A DNA stretch of 64,000 nucleotides from Acanthacorydalis orientalis (taxonomy: Eukaryota > Arthropoda > Insecta > Megaloptera > Corydalidae), in NCBI GenBank assembly GCA_034766995.1, contig CM068315.1, positions 11,905,010-11,969,009 on the forward strand, read 5' to 3'. Positions 12,080-29,933 of this stretch are shown here, one piece after another; position 1 is the first letter of the stretch; every line of letters starts with the position of its first letter. Both the position numbers and the translations under genes were made by a program. The notes beneath the pieces were generated by a model. It ran no database searches and was not told where the DNA came from. It was given only the letters and a program-made list of their open reading frames with translations.

Positions 12080-13114
12080 GCTAACAAATAAATAAACTTC
12101 TAATTAATGACATTAACATCTTAATAAAATAAATTTTGGGGTAATTGATTCTTATTACTCGAATATGATTTTCATTAACAGTATATGCTTTTTGTTACTC
12201 GAATGCAATGCAATCCGAGACTAGTAAATGTATACCAGTAAACAATTAATTGTATTGAATTCGAATGCGGTTTTCTATGATATGTCATTTGGTTTCCTGG
12301 TAAAAGGAATTAATACGTTTCTGGAGAATTGTCCAAAATAACCGAGTTTTGTTACTGGTTAATGTAATTACATAATAGATTTTTTAATATGTAGTGAAAC
12401 AGTGATTAGTTATACCTTTTTTTAGTGCTCTTCCATTATATTGCTCTTGCAATTTGAAGCTGAATTTTATTATAAAATCAAAAAATATATTGATTTTACA
12501 TTGAACGGACATTGATTATTGAAGGCACATTGTACTAGTTGTTTTTTTTATTAGACATATTCTTTTATATAATATTATAATGACCTTAAAAAGCACTGTT
12601 TTAATTATCAGTTCACTTTCTAAATAGATATTGCAAAGCTTTAATCAACTGTATCGCGCCTATCACTTTCTCTATATAAGAGTTATAATTCTAATCCTCC
12701 GTTTTTCAAAATTTAAAAATAAAATAATAAGTATTATAGTTAACATAATTACATATTAGTTATTGTTATGAGAGGGTAATTATTAAATTATTATTAAAAA
12801 AAAATGATCATTGAAATTGTCTTATAACAGAACAGTTAACTGTAATATTTATATAATGTTGTTGTGAAATACCATTATAAACTTATGTTTTAAATAGAGT
12901 TTATATGATTTCGGTTATTCTTTTCGTTTACTCATCTATTGGTTACTTATCTGGAGCACAATAAAAAGTAAATGTACATTTATTAATGTAAATACTAACA
13001 AGAAAATAAAATCTATTATAAACGTTTTACTCATGATAAAGTTATTTACTTGCTTTTATTTTAGTTTTGTGTTTATTATTGCAGTAATATATTTTTATTT
13101 TATACTCTCCTTTT

Positions 13115-13127
13115 ATCTATCTATCTA

Positions 13128-13193
<66 letters not shown>

Positions 13194-13263
13194 CAAGTAC
13201 TAATAAATTAATTTATGAATACACCCATTTTCACACTTTTGTGTATGTATGTATATATGTATG

Positions 13264-13296
<33 letters not shown>

Positions 13297-13297
13297 G
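13115..13297. repeat. (CTAT)n-(TA)n and (GTAT)n-(TA)n microsatellites
   Basis: A short CTAT tetranucleotide run leads into about 33 TA units (to 13190). After a short spacer a GTAT-rich run leads into a second TA tract (to 13297). Confidence 0.94.
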
Positions 13298-13560
13298 GAC
13301 TGTGACCTCACTTTTGCCTAACACAAAATCCACTCTAACATTAACCCCGTCCACTGAAAAATGGGACTAGCTTTCAGCCTGTAATCAATTTACACGCCGC
13401 GGAAAAAAGCGCGCTACCCCTATTCTTTCTACCATCAGAAGCGGGTGAGTCTGTACGGGGCTGTAAACTGACGTGCCCTAATCCATTGTTAAACTGATGC
13501 CAAAGGGATGCGCGTTGGCGAAATAATAGATGTACGCAAAGACCGGGATTGGATTCACAT
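13298..13560. other. GC-richer island bounded by a microsatellite
   Basis: Near-balanced composition with CpG clusters such as CACGCCGCGG; starts abruptly at the end of a (TA)n tract. No exon recognised. Candidate regulatory element. Confidence 0.35.
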
Positions 13561-13633
13561 TGTATTTAAGTATTAGTTTAGGAGATTAATATAATTTTCG
13601 AAGCAATTATATTGTTAATATTTCAGTAATGTG

Positions 13634-13668
13634 TGTATATATACATATGTATGTGTATATATACATAT

Positions 13669-13715
<47 letters not shown>

Positions 13716-13739
13716 GTATATATACATATATATACATAT

Positions 13740-13794
<55 letters not shown>

Positions 13795-13882
13795 AATCTC
13801 CGTTAAAAAACAAACATGGACAAACCTATGTCACATTAGTTATTTAAATAAACAACATATACAATATTCTGTAAAAAATATC

Positions 13883-13938
<56 letters not shown>
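13634..13938. repeat. Long compound TA-rich microsatellite cluster
   Basis: Two dense blocks (13634-13793 and 13890-13938) of TA units with phase shifts (ATAATAT) and CATA/GTATA interruptions. Open frames here encode only IY-type dipeptides. A further tract lies at 14500-14537. Confidence 0.95.
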
Positions 13939-13939
<1 letters not shown>

Positions 13940-14494
13940 CAACTATTTATTTATATTAGTTTAAAACTTTCTGAAATCATTCTTTTAATTTATTATTCAA
14001 ACCAATTAGAGTATCAAAATCATGTAAAAATTCTAATTGAATAGATTGATATTACTTCATTGTTCTATTAATCTTTGAATTATTTATATTCAGTAAAATA
14101 ATTTTCTAAAATTAAAATATACCAAATACTTATACATATTTTTATTATTGAATGACAATTAGAATACAATTTCTTCATTTCGAAATGAAAATTATTATTT
14201 TTCATTTAAGTAGCTCCCTTTTTATGTTTTTTTTTTTAAATTTTTAAATTGATATAAAGCAAATAAAATTGGATTCAGTTTTGTTTAAACAATGATCAGA
14301 CATTATTCTGAAATAGGTCTTTTTTTCACAATTGATATGTGTGTATATGAGGTGTACTGCCAAAGAGTACGATTTTAATTATGAAAGTGAATTTAAAATT
14401 TATTTTATATGAACATATTTAATCTTTTCTGAGAATAATACAACACTGTAAGAACACAAGAGGTGAAAATGTTAATTGTAATGTTTAAAAGTTG

Positions 14495-14537
<43 letters not shown>

Positions 14538-15059
14538 CAATACTTTAAATGATTTATATTTATATACACTTGTTTAAAATTATTTTTATAATCAGTAATT
14601 AATTAATCTCTTTGTGTATCTATCTATGTCTATCTGTTGTTAAAATTTGTTTCTTATATTTTTTAACATAGAAATGTTATCCAATATTTGACCAGATTAA
14701 CACACTTATTATACAATTAAAATACCCTTCTTGAACATGTTTTGTATTAATATTTATATCCCATTTCTATTTTTTTTTTAAATATAAAACTAGACTTGAT
14801 TTTAATTTTCGTAAAAAATTACGATTTTCATTGATGAATTAATCTTATTTTTTGTAATGAATGTATTAATTGTTAAAATATGTTATAGAGGTGCATATTG
14901 AAATTGAATTAATTTTTTAGAATTACACTCGAATAAATATACAGAAGGTCGAAATATTTTAGTTATTTGTTTTAAATAGTTATTTGAAACTAACGACTGT
15001 TAGTTATTAGATTTATTTCTCTCATATTCGATGCTGTTTGCGTTTATAAAACTGTTACG

Positions 15060-15480
15060 TATCATTGTTTATTTATCGTACAGCACTGATATTGAAAAAA
15101 AGAAGTACGACAAACAGAATACATAACCGAATCGATCAATCGTGCGAATCGGCCCCATTATAAATTTAAGACACGTTGAAAAACGGCACAGCTCTTTCTG
15201 ACATTCTCTCCATTCTGTGTTACGTAACACATCGTTGATTCGAGCCGAACACGTTTCGGTCGACGGGTACGGTAATACCACCGCCGTTACCAGGAAGGTC
15301 GGTGCTTCATCCTCTATTCCCGAACCCCAACTCCGCCCCGGTTTTATATTTTATGTGTTGTTTTCTACCCTAGTGGAGAGCAGGCCGCGGCGTATTATCT
15401 GTTTCGAAATCACTGCGCCTTTTGTTATTGCCCGGACATGGCGGATTTTGGAACGTGTAATGGTCCCCCAGTGTTATTAG
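15060..15480. other. GC-richer island
   Basis: CpG-rich core at about 15230-15450, including GGCCGCGGCG. Both strands hold 70-87 codon chance frames with no recognisable family. Candidate regulatory element. Confidence 0.35.
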
Positions 15481-16900
15481 ATTGAGTAATGAGGTTAGAC
15501 TCGTATCGGATATAGAGAGATAGAGCCGTTTACGTTATTGGAAAACATTTCTTGTTTCCACTACATTATTTTCTATTAACAGCTCTATGGGTATGGGTTG
15601 CATACGATCTTGTTCATACGAGAGTGTAATGTTATCGTACGCTATATTTCTGAACATTTGTAACAATTTGTTTCGGATTCATTGTTATTCACAGATACAT
15701 TGGTTATGTTGTGTATGTCTGTGTGGGTATATGCTTTTTTCCGTTGCTCTCTCTATGTGTTTCTGGAATTGTAATGAAATTGTTTGTTTATACGCTGTTT
15801 TAAACGGGTACCGTTTGCAAGATAATAATTTTATTACACATAAATTTATAGTTCAATACTGTAACATTAAAACGATCGAGGTACAGTATGTATTTTAAAC
15901 TTGATGGAATTCTTTTCTTAAAAATTATCTACGTATATTTTATTTTCACATCACTTGATGTAAATAGTATTGAATTTAAATATTACTCCAGTAATAAATA
16001 CGTTTTATAAATTACATTTATTTGTGTTTAAAATTCAAAACTGCTGCAGTTTTCTACTTTTTATTCCCCTTTAATTCAGTAATTACTTTTATCATGAGAC
16101 AAATTAAATTTTATTTTTTATTGTTCAGTTACTTCATATCAAATGTACATTAAACGAAAATACATTTACGAGTTGTTTTTATAAACATTCAACAAATAAT
16201 TTTGGTTACGTATTTGAGTAACACTACCGACTTACAGCTACACTAAGGAGTGAGAACTCGATTTTTTTTTTAATTTATGAAAAGAAATCTATTTTTTTAA
16301 ATTTCGCGTTAATTTTGACGGTGAATACAAGAACTTAAAATTATAGTTGTGATCTGGATACTGACTTATTGATGAACTTGTGACTTAATGACTTCTAACT
16401 TCATGACTTGTCTATCCCATATCGTGGCCGGTTTATATATGATTTCTGGAGGTATGGTAATTGTAATACCAGGTAATATACAGTTTAATACTAACTGTTC
16501 AAACCCATTAGTTTACAATACAATAAATAAAGATGTTTTTGGATTTGATACTGAATAATAGATGTAACCTAAAGAGCTTGACCCTTTTGAATAAAGGCGG
16601 GGTTTTTCCGTGTCTTGGTTTTGCTAGCATAATCAGTTAATTTTAAAAACTGGAATTACCATGTTAAGAATGTGATTTACACAAAACTGAAATTACCATG
16701 TTAATAAAATGTACTGAAATAGGTAAATGAATAAACGAATAAATATAGCTATCAGTCTTCAACAAATTTGTTTTACTAATATGTTAATAAAATTTAAATA
16801 ATATAAAAAATTACATTAAAATCATTGTGTACCTTTATTACATTTTTTTACCTTTATATAAAACTATTATAGTATAAAAAATTAAATATTTTGGTTCATT

Positions 16901-16919
16901 AACGTTCTATTAGAACGTT
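16901..16919. repeat. Perfect short palindrome
   Basis: AACGTTCTA-T-TAGAACGTT: two 9-bp arms around one base, in AT-rich DNA. No associated gene. Confidence 0.9.
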
Positions 16920-17298
16920 TATTATTTAATATAATGGGTGACAGTTATCATAAAAGAAAATATCAATTAGTAAAAAAATAGTATGTAAAATATGAACGAG
17001 AATATAAATTATCATTATGAAGAAAAAAATGTTTAATAGTTTTTTATAAAAATACGAAAATTGCAAAAAATTTAAAGATATTGACTTTTATTTTTTATTT
17101 ATATTTTTTGACCTATACAAATAGTGATATTAGTAAGGAAATATAAATAATATATATTTTTAAAGCCTACTTAAAAGACAAAGTTCATTTTTAATGATTT
17201 TGTGATGAAAACTTTTAGTAGTTTACATATACCCTCTTAAGTTTATTACACAATACTTGTATTATGATTGGCATTCAAACATATTGAATCCTTTGTAA

Positions 17299-17357
<59 letters not shown>
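17299..17357. repeat. (TA)n microsatellite
   Basis: About 29 uninterrupted TA units. Confidence 0.96.
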
Positions 17358-17358
<1 letters not shown>

Positions 17359-17404
17359 CATGCAAACATTAATACACTTCTGTATGTGTGCATAATGATA
17401 TAGT

Positions 17405-17770
17405 TATAAAATCAAGCGCGCTTAATCATTGTCCCGTGATAAGCAATTACGAAACATTTGTTGAAGTGCTTCCCCGCGTTCACTTTCATAAGTGTCGAGT
17501 CAAAAATATGTGAGTACCGCACTTAAAACTTTTTCATTTGCCGCTATTACACCCCAAATAGGGGAAACGTTCGTGATAATGTGGCACATAACAGTACACA
17601 CTACACCGCTATAACCCTCTGTCTGCAGTTACTCGAACCTCCGCGACGCTCGGAGATTTGTGGCAATTTTATTCTCCACCCTCAACATACACACTGAAAT
17701 GTGCTGCTACTTCTTCAGTTGCACGAACGCAGTATTGGTATGCTACGTCGAAGCTTTCAAACGTAACCGA
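17405..17770. other. GC-richer island
   Basis: Balanced composition with CpGs (for example CCGCGACGCTCGG near 17641), beginning some 45 bp after a (TA)n tract. No exon recognised. Candidate regulatory element. Confidence 0.33.
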
Positions 17771-18554
17771 AAACGAACTTAAGTCGTTACTTTATTTTTT
17801 TTATTTACCCATTAGATTTGGATTTTCTTTTCAAAGAATTGTCAATTCAGTTTTAATACACACTTTTTGTTAATTTAAAGATTGTATACATGTCAAGAAA
17901 TAAAATTTATTGAAATTGTGTCAATAGCCGAACAATTAATGATGAATTTGAAAATTAATATTATTAGTAACAAGAAACATACCAAATTATAATTTGTTTT
18001 AAAACTACTTATTCTTTTAAACTTTTACTTCTCAAAATGAAAAGAGTAAAATAAATTCAGAACTAAATTATAGATTATTTACAAGAAACATTAAATTTAT
18101 TGTATTTTTTTAATGATTTTGTTGATACATTCATATATACTTTCAAGCGTTATACTTTAACAAACCAATAATTTCATCTTTAAAATTGTATTAAATATAC
18201 TCACTATAGTGTAGAAATAAACGGAAGTAAATGTATTTTACTCTTAGACAGTAAAACAAATTATGAATAATTGTTTCAAAATACATTTTTTTTCATTTTT
18301 AATTAAAATAACACAAAAACGTTTAAACTTCTTATTGGAATTAACTGAAAATCAAACTTTTACTATTTTAGATTTTTTTATAAATGTATTTTATTTGCTT
18401 TAAAAATCATTCGAGTGGATGTAACTATACAATTGTATCACTAATTACAACCCTGTATTTATTGTATTATGCTATTTTAAATTCATAATTTATATTTAAT
18501 ATGAAAACATATCAGTTTTGCGGTCTGTATAAACATATTTCTGTTCTATTTAAC

Positions 18555-18760
18555 ATATCAATTCTGAAGGTACTCTGCGGTCTCTGTGCTTGTACACGCT
18601 TGATGGTACTTCAAACAACTCCGTGTTATTACACAGACTGTGCCTGTATCCAGACAGTGTTCCATCGCCGTTGCGGTCCGTGTCGCCTGATGCACACAGT
18701 CTTAGATAAACTGGAAATGTTTTATTTACCCACTGCCGCCCAACGACTTTAGTTACAAAA
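18555..18760. other. GC-richer island
   Basis: About 200 bp of balanced composition. Overlapping 83- and 88-codon frames on opposite strands are mutually exclusive and match nothing known. A (TA)n tract follows at 18831-18854. Confidence 0.3.
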
Positions 18761-19892
18761 TATCTCTGTATTATTGGACGAATTCTGAACACAATGTTAT
18801 AGTAAGGTGTACACACTTATTGTTCGTTTATATATATATATATATATATATATACTCAAGATTTACGAACGTTGAAGTATTTATTTAAAGATGATTAAAT
18901 AATATATTGATGTGCTTTTTGCAATTCGAGAAAATATAAGTGAAGCTATACAATCTATTACTCGTTGTCGACATTTCTACATTATTTAAAAGTATATCTT
19001 TTGAAATTGTCAGTACACTTAGTAGTAGTATATTCTAAATATTTTTTTGAAAATAAATAAATATTTACTAAATATATAAATAGATATTTATCATTATTTG
19101 TAAGTATATAGTGTAGTAAGTATTTCTAAATATTCTTAATTATTAATTTGTTTTAAATATAATCTTTTGTTAAGAATGAATATAACTTTTGAATATTTTT
19201 TTTAATTCTTTATATTTACTGACAACTTGATTTATTATACATTATTGGAATCACAAGGCACTTGAGTACATTTCGTTTTATTTTATTTAAACACATTTTA
19301 ACATTTGGATAAAACCATAAACATTAAATGAATCAGTTCCATTGCAAATAGTATGTAAATATACATATTTTTTATTATCTTAAACATTTAAAATGTATAA
19401 AAGAAGTATTAATATATAATCACTAGATATAATTATCGCTATGTTAAAATCAACTCAGTTTTGGTAACAACTGAACTGCTTTATTGGCAAAAACGTATTT
19501 TATTATTATTTCTATTTTTTTTCTAATATTTATAAATTTTCCAAAATTGTAAAAGAATATAATACATTTATATATAAACCTATTCATAGAATTTTTTAAT
19601 TATATTTTCATTTTCAAATTTTTTTCTCGAAAATGTAACCGATACTGTTTTATTCTTACATCATTTATTATTACATTTTTAAATATAAAATTCAGATTTA
19701 TTTTTTCCTATAGATAATAAATAGTTCTTTTTTTTAAATAACAAGGCAACGTTTCTCTTAAAAATTATCGTAATGATATTGTTATGTAGTTGTAACAATT
19801 ATGAGTTTGCTTACTCAGATAAGACTTCAGGTAATGTTTTTTGCTCACTTAGTTACTGGTATTTTTTTTTTAAAGTTTTTCCTGTGCTAATG

Positions 19893-19894
19893 TG

Positions 19895-19928
<34 letters not shown>

Positions 19929-19930
19929 TA
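19893..19930. repeat. (TA)n-(CA)n microsatellite
   Basis: Short TA run followed by CA units. Confidence 0.92.
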
Positions 19931-20167
19931 CATATACACACCACTGATAAAAATGTTCATTTTTATTGAGTACGTACTTTTTATTGCTATTAATTGACAA
20001 TTTGATGTCATTAACCAATTAAATAAAATATTGCTAATTAACAAATAAGTACTAATTTTAATATTAAAATATATTTACTTTATTACTCTTACATTATTGC
20101 AAATAAAACTTAAACACTTAAGTTATATTACATTTTTCAGATAATTGAGAGATTGACAAATGCACAT

Positions 20168-20183
20168 CTCTCTCTCTCTCTCT

Positions 20184-20232
<49 letters not shown>
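20168..20232. repeat. (TC)n-(TA)n microsatellite
   Basis: TC run joined to about 24 TA units. Confidence 0.95.
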
Positions 20233-20236
<4 letters not shown>

Positions 20237-20259
20237 GTTTAAAAATAAATAACACACCC

Positions 20260-20600
20260 TCGAAATATCAGAAATGACAAAGCAATAGAAGGACACGGGA
20301 TATCGAACTTTGTATAGTGTAAAGCATAGAACATAAGGAAGGGTTGATGTTGTCAAACCCCATAAGTGAGGTAGGTAGGTAGGTGGTGTGTTCAGTGGAA
20401 GACTTGAAGTTGTATTGCACACATAAACCTCTCGGAGGGTGTAAACATGACTCTGCGCGCGTTACGATCCGAGGGTGTGACCCCAAGCGGATCGCCCCGA
20501 CACTACTACATGAGACTTTTCATCCCTTCAACCCAACATGTTCTTACAGTGCAACAGAATTTCGAAGGCGTTGTCATCGCGCATACACATATGGTCTATT
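20260..20600. other. GC-richer island
   Basis: Balanced composition with CpG clusters near 20455-20495, a short (GTAG)n run at 20370-20382 and an imperfect hairpin (GGGTTGA/TCAAACCC) at 20341-20360. No exon recognised. Candidate regulatory element. Confidence 0.33.
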
Positions 20601-21544
20601 AATTTTGAATGAGTCAAATTTAGCGTTATAAATAGTTGCACGATTGTTATTAAAATTCGTACTATGTATTGTGAAGGGATTTTTTTACTTATTTATATTT
20701 TTTCTGACAAAATATCTTAAACTATGCATGTTAAAATGTAGTAATAAACATATGCTGTTATATAAGTGATTACTTTTCAACTGTCGAAATAAAATACTTT
20801 TTTGATTCAAATTTCCAACAACTTTTCGACTACGAACTATGTTATATTGAAAGAATATAGTTTATGCACTGTTTTATTAGACAATAATGTATTTTTATAG
20901 TGTTATTTTTTTAATAATAATAATTTTGGGTTGATGTCGGAACTATCAAGTGAGTTATTATTTAAAATCATAACAAGTAACATAATTTTTTGGACTGATA
21001 TATTTTTTTATTATTTTGTCAGTATTATTGGTTTTTTCACATGCAATTTTCAGATATATTCCACTTTTTTTTCAAAATATCAATATAGTTTCAAACGAAT
21101 TTTATTATTTAAATGACATTACTTGAATTGTATACGTTTCAGTCATATTTATATTTTTAAAATATTTTTATCTTATATCTATACATTTTTGTATACTAAA
21201 ACCAAAAACATTCGAATAACTAACGAAATTGATACTTGAAGATTCGCATAAAATGCTTAAATATAAAGTAAACAAGCATTTCCTTAAGCAAAACAAAAGG
21301 AATTATTTTATCTTTCACCTTTTACTTTTAAATTACATGAAGGACAAACTTTTAAAATTAGCATCTAGTGTATTCTTTCTAAAAGCAGAATAGCATCAAA
21401 AATAAGAATCATTGACAGCAGAATGAATTAAAAATTAGAGTTTTTATCGAAACCGGATTAATGTTTTCATAATTTATGTATAAAATATGAACGAGTATGT
21501 ATTATGAAATAAATGTATTTAGAATCATTATTCTTGTTGATAAT

Positions 21545-21690
<146 letters not shown>

Positions 21691-21739
21691 GTGTGTGTAT
21701 CAAATACGAATTATCTCGGTCGAATAATAGACATGTCAT

Positions 21740-22170
21740 CATATTATCCCCTTGACATTCGAACGCCCTTTATAATTGGCTGCTCGTGAAACGTCTCTCG
21801 TCTGTCGAACGCAAGGGTGAATCCCGTCGACGTCGTCGTAATGTAATTCCCGGCACGAGAAGCGTAGCGTCCCTTAACTATACGACGCTACCCCTAACTT
21901 ACACGTAGCTCTATTACGTAACATCGTCGCCGTCGCCTCCGCAGCAGCAGCAGTCTTCGCCAACAGCAGCGCCACGTCACGACCACAGAGGGAAACTTTT
22001 ATGGAGGCACGGATGCTGCTGACCTCAGCCCGTAATTCTGTTTACTGTGACCACTTACACTCGCGGATTATAGAGGTTTTCGGGGACACGGTTTGACGCG
22101 CGCGTGCCTGTATATTTGTCTGTCACATGTTCTTATCTTTTCGAGCGTGCATGTGTTTGTTGTACAAAGT
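21740..22170. other. GC/CpG-rich island with (CAG)n
   Basis: One of the most GC-rich blocks in the window, with GTCGTCG, a CAG run at 21942-21953 and GACGCGCGCG near 22096. No continuous frame leads to a plausible donor. Candidate promoter, untranslated exon or enhancer. Confidence 0.4.
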
Positions 22171-22469
22171 AAGCGAGGCGACGATACAGGATTTCACTTA
22201 GTTTTTTTCTTACATTTATTTTTTTTTCTTACATATAAATATATTTAAAAATATATATATATACATATACATAATTTTTACTGCCTTTGATACTGTGAGT
22301 TTTATATCCATTCTTTTCAAGTATTTCAAATTTTCAGCCAATTGAAATCCAAGTGTGTACAGTGTATGTAATAATCAGATACTATCAATTAATATTATCA
22401 TCAATAATTATGAAAAAGCATGTTCATATTTATTCATTCTTAAAAATAGACGTGAAATTATTAGGTGTA

Positions 22470-22967
22470 AAAATTAATTCGGTGCCTTTAAATTGTCAGT
22501 CATAATTCTGTTTAAAATTAAAATATTTTCTTGTCGTTTTAGGCTTTTGAAGTGGCAAACTTAACATTTAAGAGCGCTATATATTTTAGCAAAGCTGTTT
22601 GTATAACGTCACAAAACTGTGGTGAAAATTATGACTTCCGAAAAGTAGCATATTAGGCATTGCATACTTTTCACATTTCAGATGAATACCACCGAAGCCC
22701 CGGGATTTGTTCAGCTTTGAGGAAGGTGTTGTGATACACTGGCGAATAAATTATAGAAAAATTTTTTGAAAAACAGTAGAAGGATCCGAAAATTCATTAC
22801 GAATTCATTGACTCAAAGACACCATTTTTTTCGACGAAGGAATTCGTTATTTACCCGACAGGTGGAACAAAATTGTACAGAATAATGAGGGATCTTTTGA
22901 GAATTGAAATGTATTCCATTTTTCAGTAAACATTCATTTAATACAAAAAAGGCACCGAATTAATTTA
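22470..22967 (+). mobile_element. Internally deleted mariner-family element with terminal inverted repeats
   Basis: The 498-bp element starts after TA (22468-22469) and ends before TA (22968-22969), the mariner target duplication. Its ends share AAATTAATTCGGTGCCTTT as perfect inverted repeats. Inside, a start like a mariner N-terminus (MTSEK, then HIRHC) near 22630 is followed within about 200 bp by FFDEGIRYLPDRWNKIVQNN, a mariner C-terminus. The catalytic middle is therefore deleted. It is non-autonomous and could only have moved with a transposase supplied from elsewhere. Confidence 0.82.
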
Positions 22968-24098
22968 TAAATCTAATAGATGAATAGTAATAACTATTCA
23001 GTTTGTAAAGAACGTTTTTTGTATGTTTTCCAACTGTCAAGTATTTATTAAGGTCTTTTTATTTCAAGTAAATGTTTCACATTTCATTAGATATAAATCG
23101 GAAATTTGACAAAATTATGTTATATAAAATGACAAGAAACTTAAACAGAAATTTACGTTTTCGAATAACTTACATTTCGACCTCTTGTAATATGATTCTT
23201 ACAATTTTTCAAATTATCGTGTATTTACAATTAATCTTTTTATTATAGTTGTTAATTATTTATTATTTCATTGTTATGCTAATTTTGTAGATAACAAAAT
23301 GTAGCATTAAATTGATTATAACATTATAACTAGTGCTGATTTTGATGATTTTAATCCACATTCAAATTATTCATTTAATTATATCACAAAGGTCAAATCT
23401 AATTATGAAATTTTATGAACTCTATCAAAAAATTGAAAATTATAATCAGTATAATGTGTCCCGTTTTATCAAGCTATAATTCAATTAAATTTGTCAAGAT
23501 GTCGACTGAATGTGTTTTTAGTATTATTAACAATATTTCATTTGAAATCTCTATTTAGAAATATATATTTGCAAACAAATATATTTTTAATAAAATCTTA
23601 GACATAATAACAATAATAAAAAAAAATATCTCAACAAAACAGAAACCATTTATCGTTAAGTCGGTCATTATGTTTTTTTGGAAAAGATTAGAAAATAATA
23701 TTCAGTTATTTTCTTCATATTAAACATCAGCCTTGACAGACCGTACAGGAATAGAGCTATTTTTTTATTCGATAAAAATTAATTATGTATAAAACAGTAC
23801 AAATGTGTTTTATAAATATATTCTATACAGTGTCAGAAGAGAAATTTAGAGCTTTGTTGAATATAAAATGTAATTATTACATTTTAATAATATATATTTT
23901 AAAAATATTATTCAACTAGTATGGAGACCGTTAAAATTGACAGAAAAATAGAAAGAAAAAACTGTTTATTGGTTTCACAACATAATATATTTAGATACAA
24001 AAAATACCTAAGACCGAAAGTTAATGAATTAAACTTGAAACCTATGAGCTGACAAAGCAACATTGCCTCTTATTGCGGACAAAGTGACGCGATATGTG

Positions 24099-24100
<2 letters not shown>

Positions 24101-24171
<71 letters not shown>

Positions 24172-24255
24172 TATTCGTGCAATTAACAAGCAAAAAACTA
24201 TGCTATTGTTCTATTTTTAAAATAGTATAAAAATTATATGGATTTTCATTTTTGC

Positions 24256-24344
<89 letters not shown>
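24101..24344. repeat. (TA)n tracts bordering a duplicated unit
   Basis: TA runs at 24101-24164 and 24263-24344 flank the first copy of the duplicated unit. Confidence 0.94.
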
Positions 24345-24349
<5 letters not shown>

Positions 24350-24431
24350 TGTTCAATTAACTAGCAAAAAAAACTATGCTATTGTTCTATTTTTAAAACA
24401 GTATAACAATTATATGGATTTTCATTTTTGC

Positions 24432-24440
<9 letters not shown>
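24175..24440 (+). repeat. Tandem duplication, period 174 bp, of unique sequence plus (TA)n
   Basis: AATTAAC starts at 24181 and again at 24355, followed in both by AGCAAAAA, ACTATGCTATTGTTCTAT, TTATATGGATTTTCATTTTT and GCTTATTAATATATA with only a few substitutions. The repeat unit includes the intervening (TA)n tract, which suggests slippage or unequal exchange. Confidence 0.9.
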
Positions 24441-24496
<56 letters not shown>

Positions 24497-24528
24497 CATA
24501 CACAATAATAAATATAAATTGGGATGAG

Positions 24529-24603
<75 letters not shown>

Positions 24604-24724
24604 CAACATTATTAATAGAAATAATAAAAAACTGTCGACTTGTATTTAAATTTTATTTATACATGTCAGAAGTTTTGAATGAAAAAGAAACATAATAACT
24701 ATATGTTTATTATTATGTCAATGG

Positions 24725-24791
<67 letters not shown>
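24438..24791. repeat. Cluster of three (TA)n tracts
   Basis: Runs at 24438-24492, 24534-24599 and 24728-24791 continue the microsatellite cluster beside the tandem duplication. Confidence 0.95.
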
Positions 24792-24794
<3 letters not shown>

Positions 24795-25375
24795 AGAATA
24801 AGAAGAAATCGACGACAAAAAATGACGTCGAAAAAAAGACAATTCGATGGTCAAATCGTTACGAAACTACAATACTTTGGATTCTTATCTCGTTCGTGTG
24901 TGACATGTCTGAAAAAGTGAATCGTCGCGAGCGAGTACGGAATACACATTCCCCGGAGGAAATAAAAGCTTTATCGGTTTCCAGATAGAGCCGACGAGAA
25001 ATTGCCACGAACGCGCCCCGTCGGAGTGTGCTCGTAAAACGCTGACAGCCTTTCCATGACCTACTTGCACCCCTTATAACACATAGCATACGATACGACC
25101 GATTCACACAGCCGACCCGATCCGATTCCACCGACCGTTCGCCCACCCGTCATGCATCCGTTTGCCTCTTCGTTTAATCCGGCAAGATTAAAGCGGCTCT
25201 TCTTATGACTACACGATTCGCGGTTTTCCTAATATGCCATTCTTGTTAAAAACACATTCGCGCACGCTATACAGATTGTTACGACGCACGTATTTCACGA
25301 ATAACGCTTTCATATTTCATCCAGAAATCGCTTCACCTCTGTCTCTCGTTCTTAATATCAGGTAACGTTTTGATT
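24795..25375. other. GC/CpG-rich island nearest the groucho exons
   Basis: About 580 bp of balanced, CpG-rich sequence (for example GTCGCGAGCGAGTACG at 24923) starting right after a (TA)n tract and about 0.8 kb before the first visible groucho exon. The 95-codon minus-strand frame in it matches no known family. Candidate intronic enhancer or internal promoter. Confidence 0.4.
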
Positions 25376-26199
25376 CTCGGATAGAGTTCAAATTAAAACA
25401 TGATAAACTCTGCATAGTAACAGAACTCTTCAATGTAAAGTAAAAAATCTAATATAGCCAGAATTTTTTTTATAAACTATAATTAACTATTATAAACGAT
25501 GCATACAATATACACAATTTATTTAGTAGAAAATAAGATATAAAATCAATTTAAAATTTTATCTCATATATTTTAATTAACACCATCATAGACTATATTA
25601 TATTATTAATAAGAGTAATACAGAGAAGCAAGATAATCGATTATATTTTTAATTTTCATACAGATATAAAATATTTTTCCTTAAAAGGAATCATTCGATA
25701 AAATTTGAGGAAAACCTTACTAACATCCATCAGAAAATGCAACAATGGAAATGTTTTTGAATATTTTACATAGTGTATACATACATCTAATCAGTTTCTT
25801 GCCGTTTATATCGATGTATTTTTTTTTTAAAAAAACAAAGTTTTTCTGTTCATCTTGAAATAAACTTACTGAAATAAATACTGAATTTCTATTTTATGTA
25901 ACATTTAATACTTTACTGACAACAAAAGAGATATTTAGAAATATTAATCAATTCGACAATTTCATAAGAAAATCAATTCTGAAATTAAAAGTTTGTGACA
26001 TATAATGTTGTTAATAATAATGTTGCTAATACATAACACAAGCAATATTTTTTTATATGTAACATTCATCGAATTTCGTAATATGTAAACTTTCAAATCC
26101 TATTCAAATATTTGCAATAATAGACAGCTATCATTGTATATAATTTAATAGTGGAAAGACTTTAGATCTTTTTTATTAATTATATTTCTTTTTTTTCAG

Positions 26200-29933
<3,734 letters not shown>

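Noticed and set aside
13607..14044. Long open frames of alternating Ile-Tyr (and similar Thr-His, Cys-Val) here and at about 40 other places
   Set aside because: They are translations of (TA)n, (CA)n or (TG)n microsatellites in several frames and both strands, not proteins.
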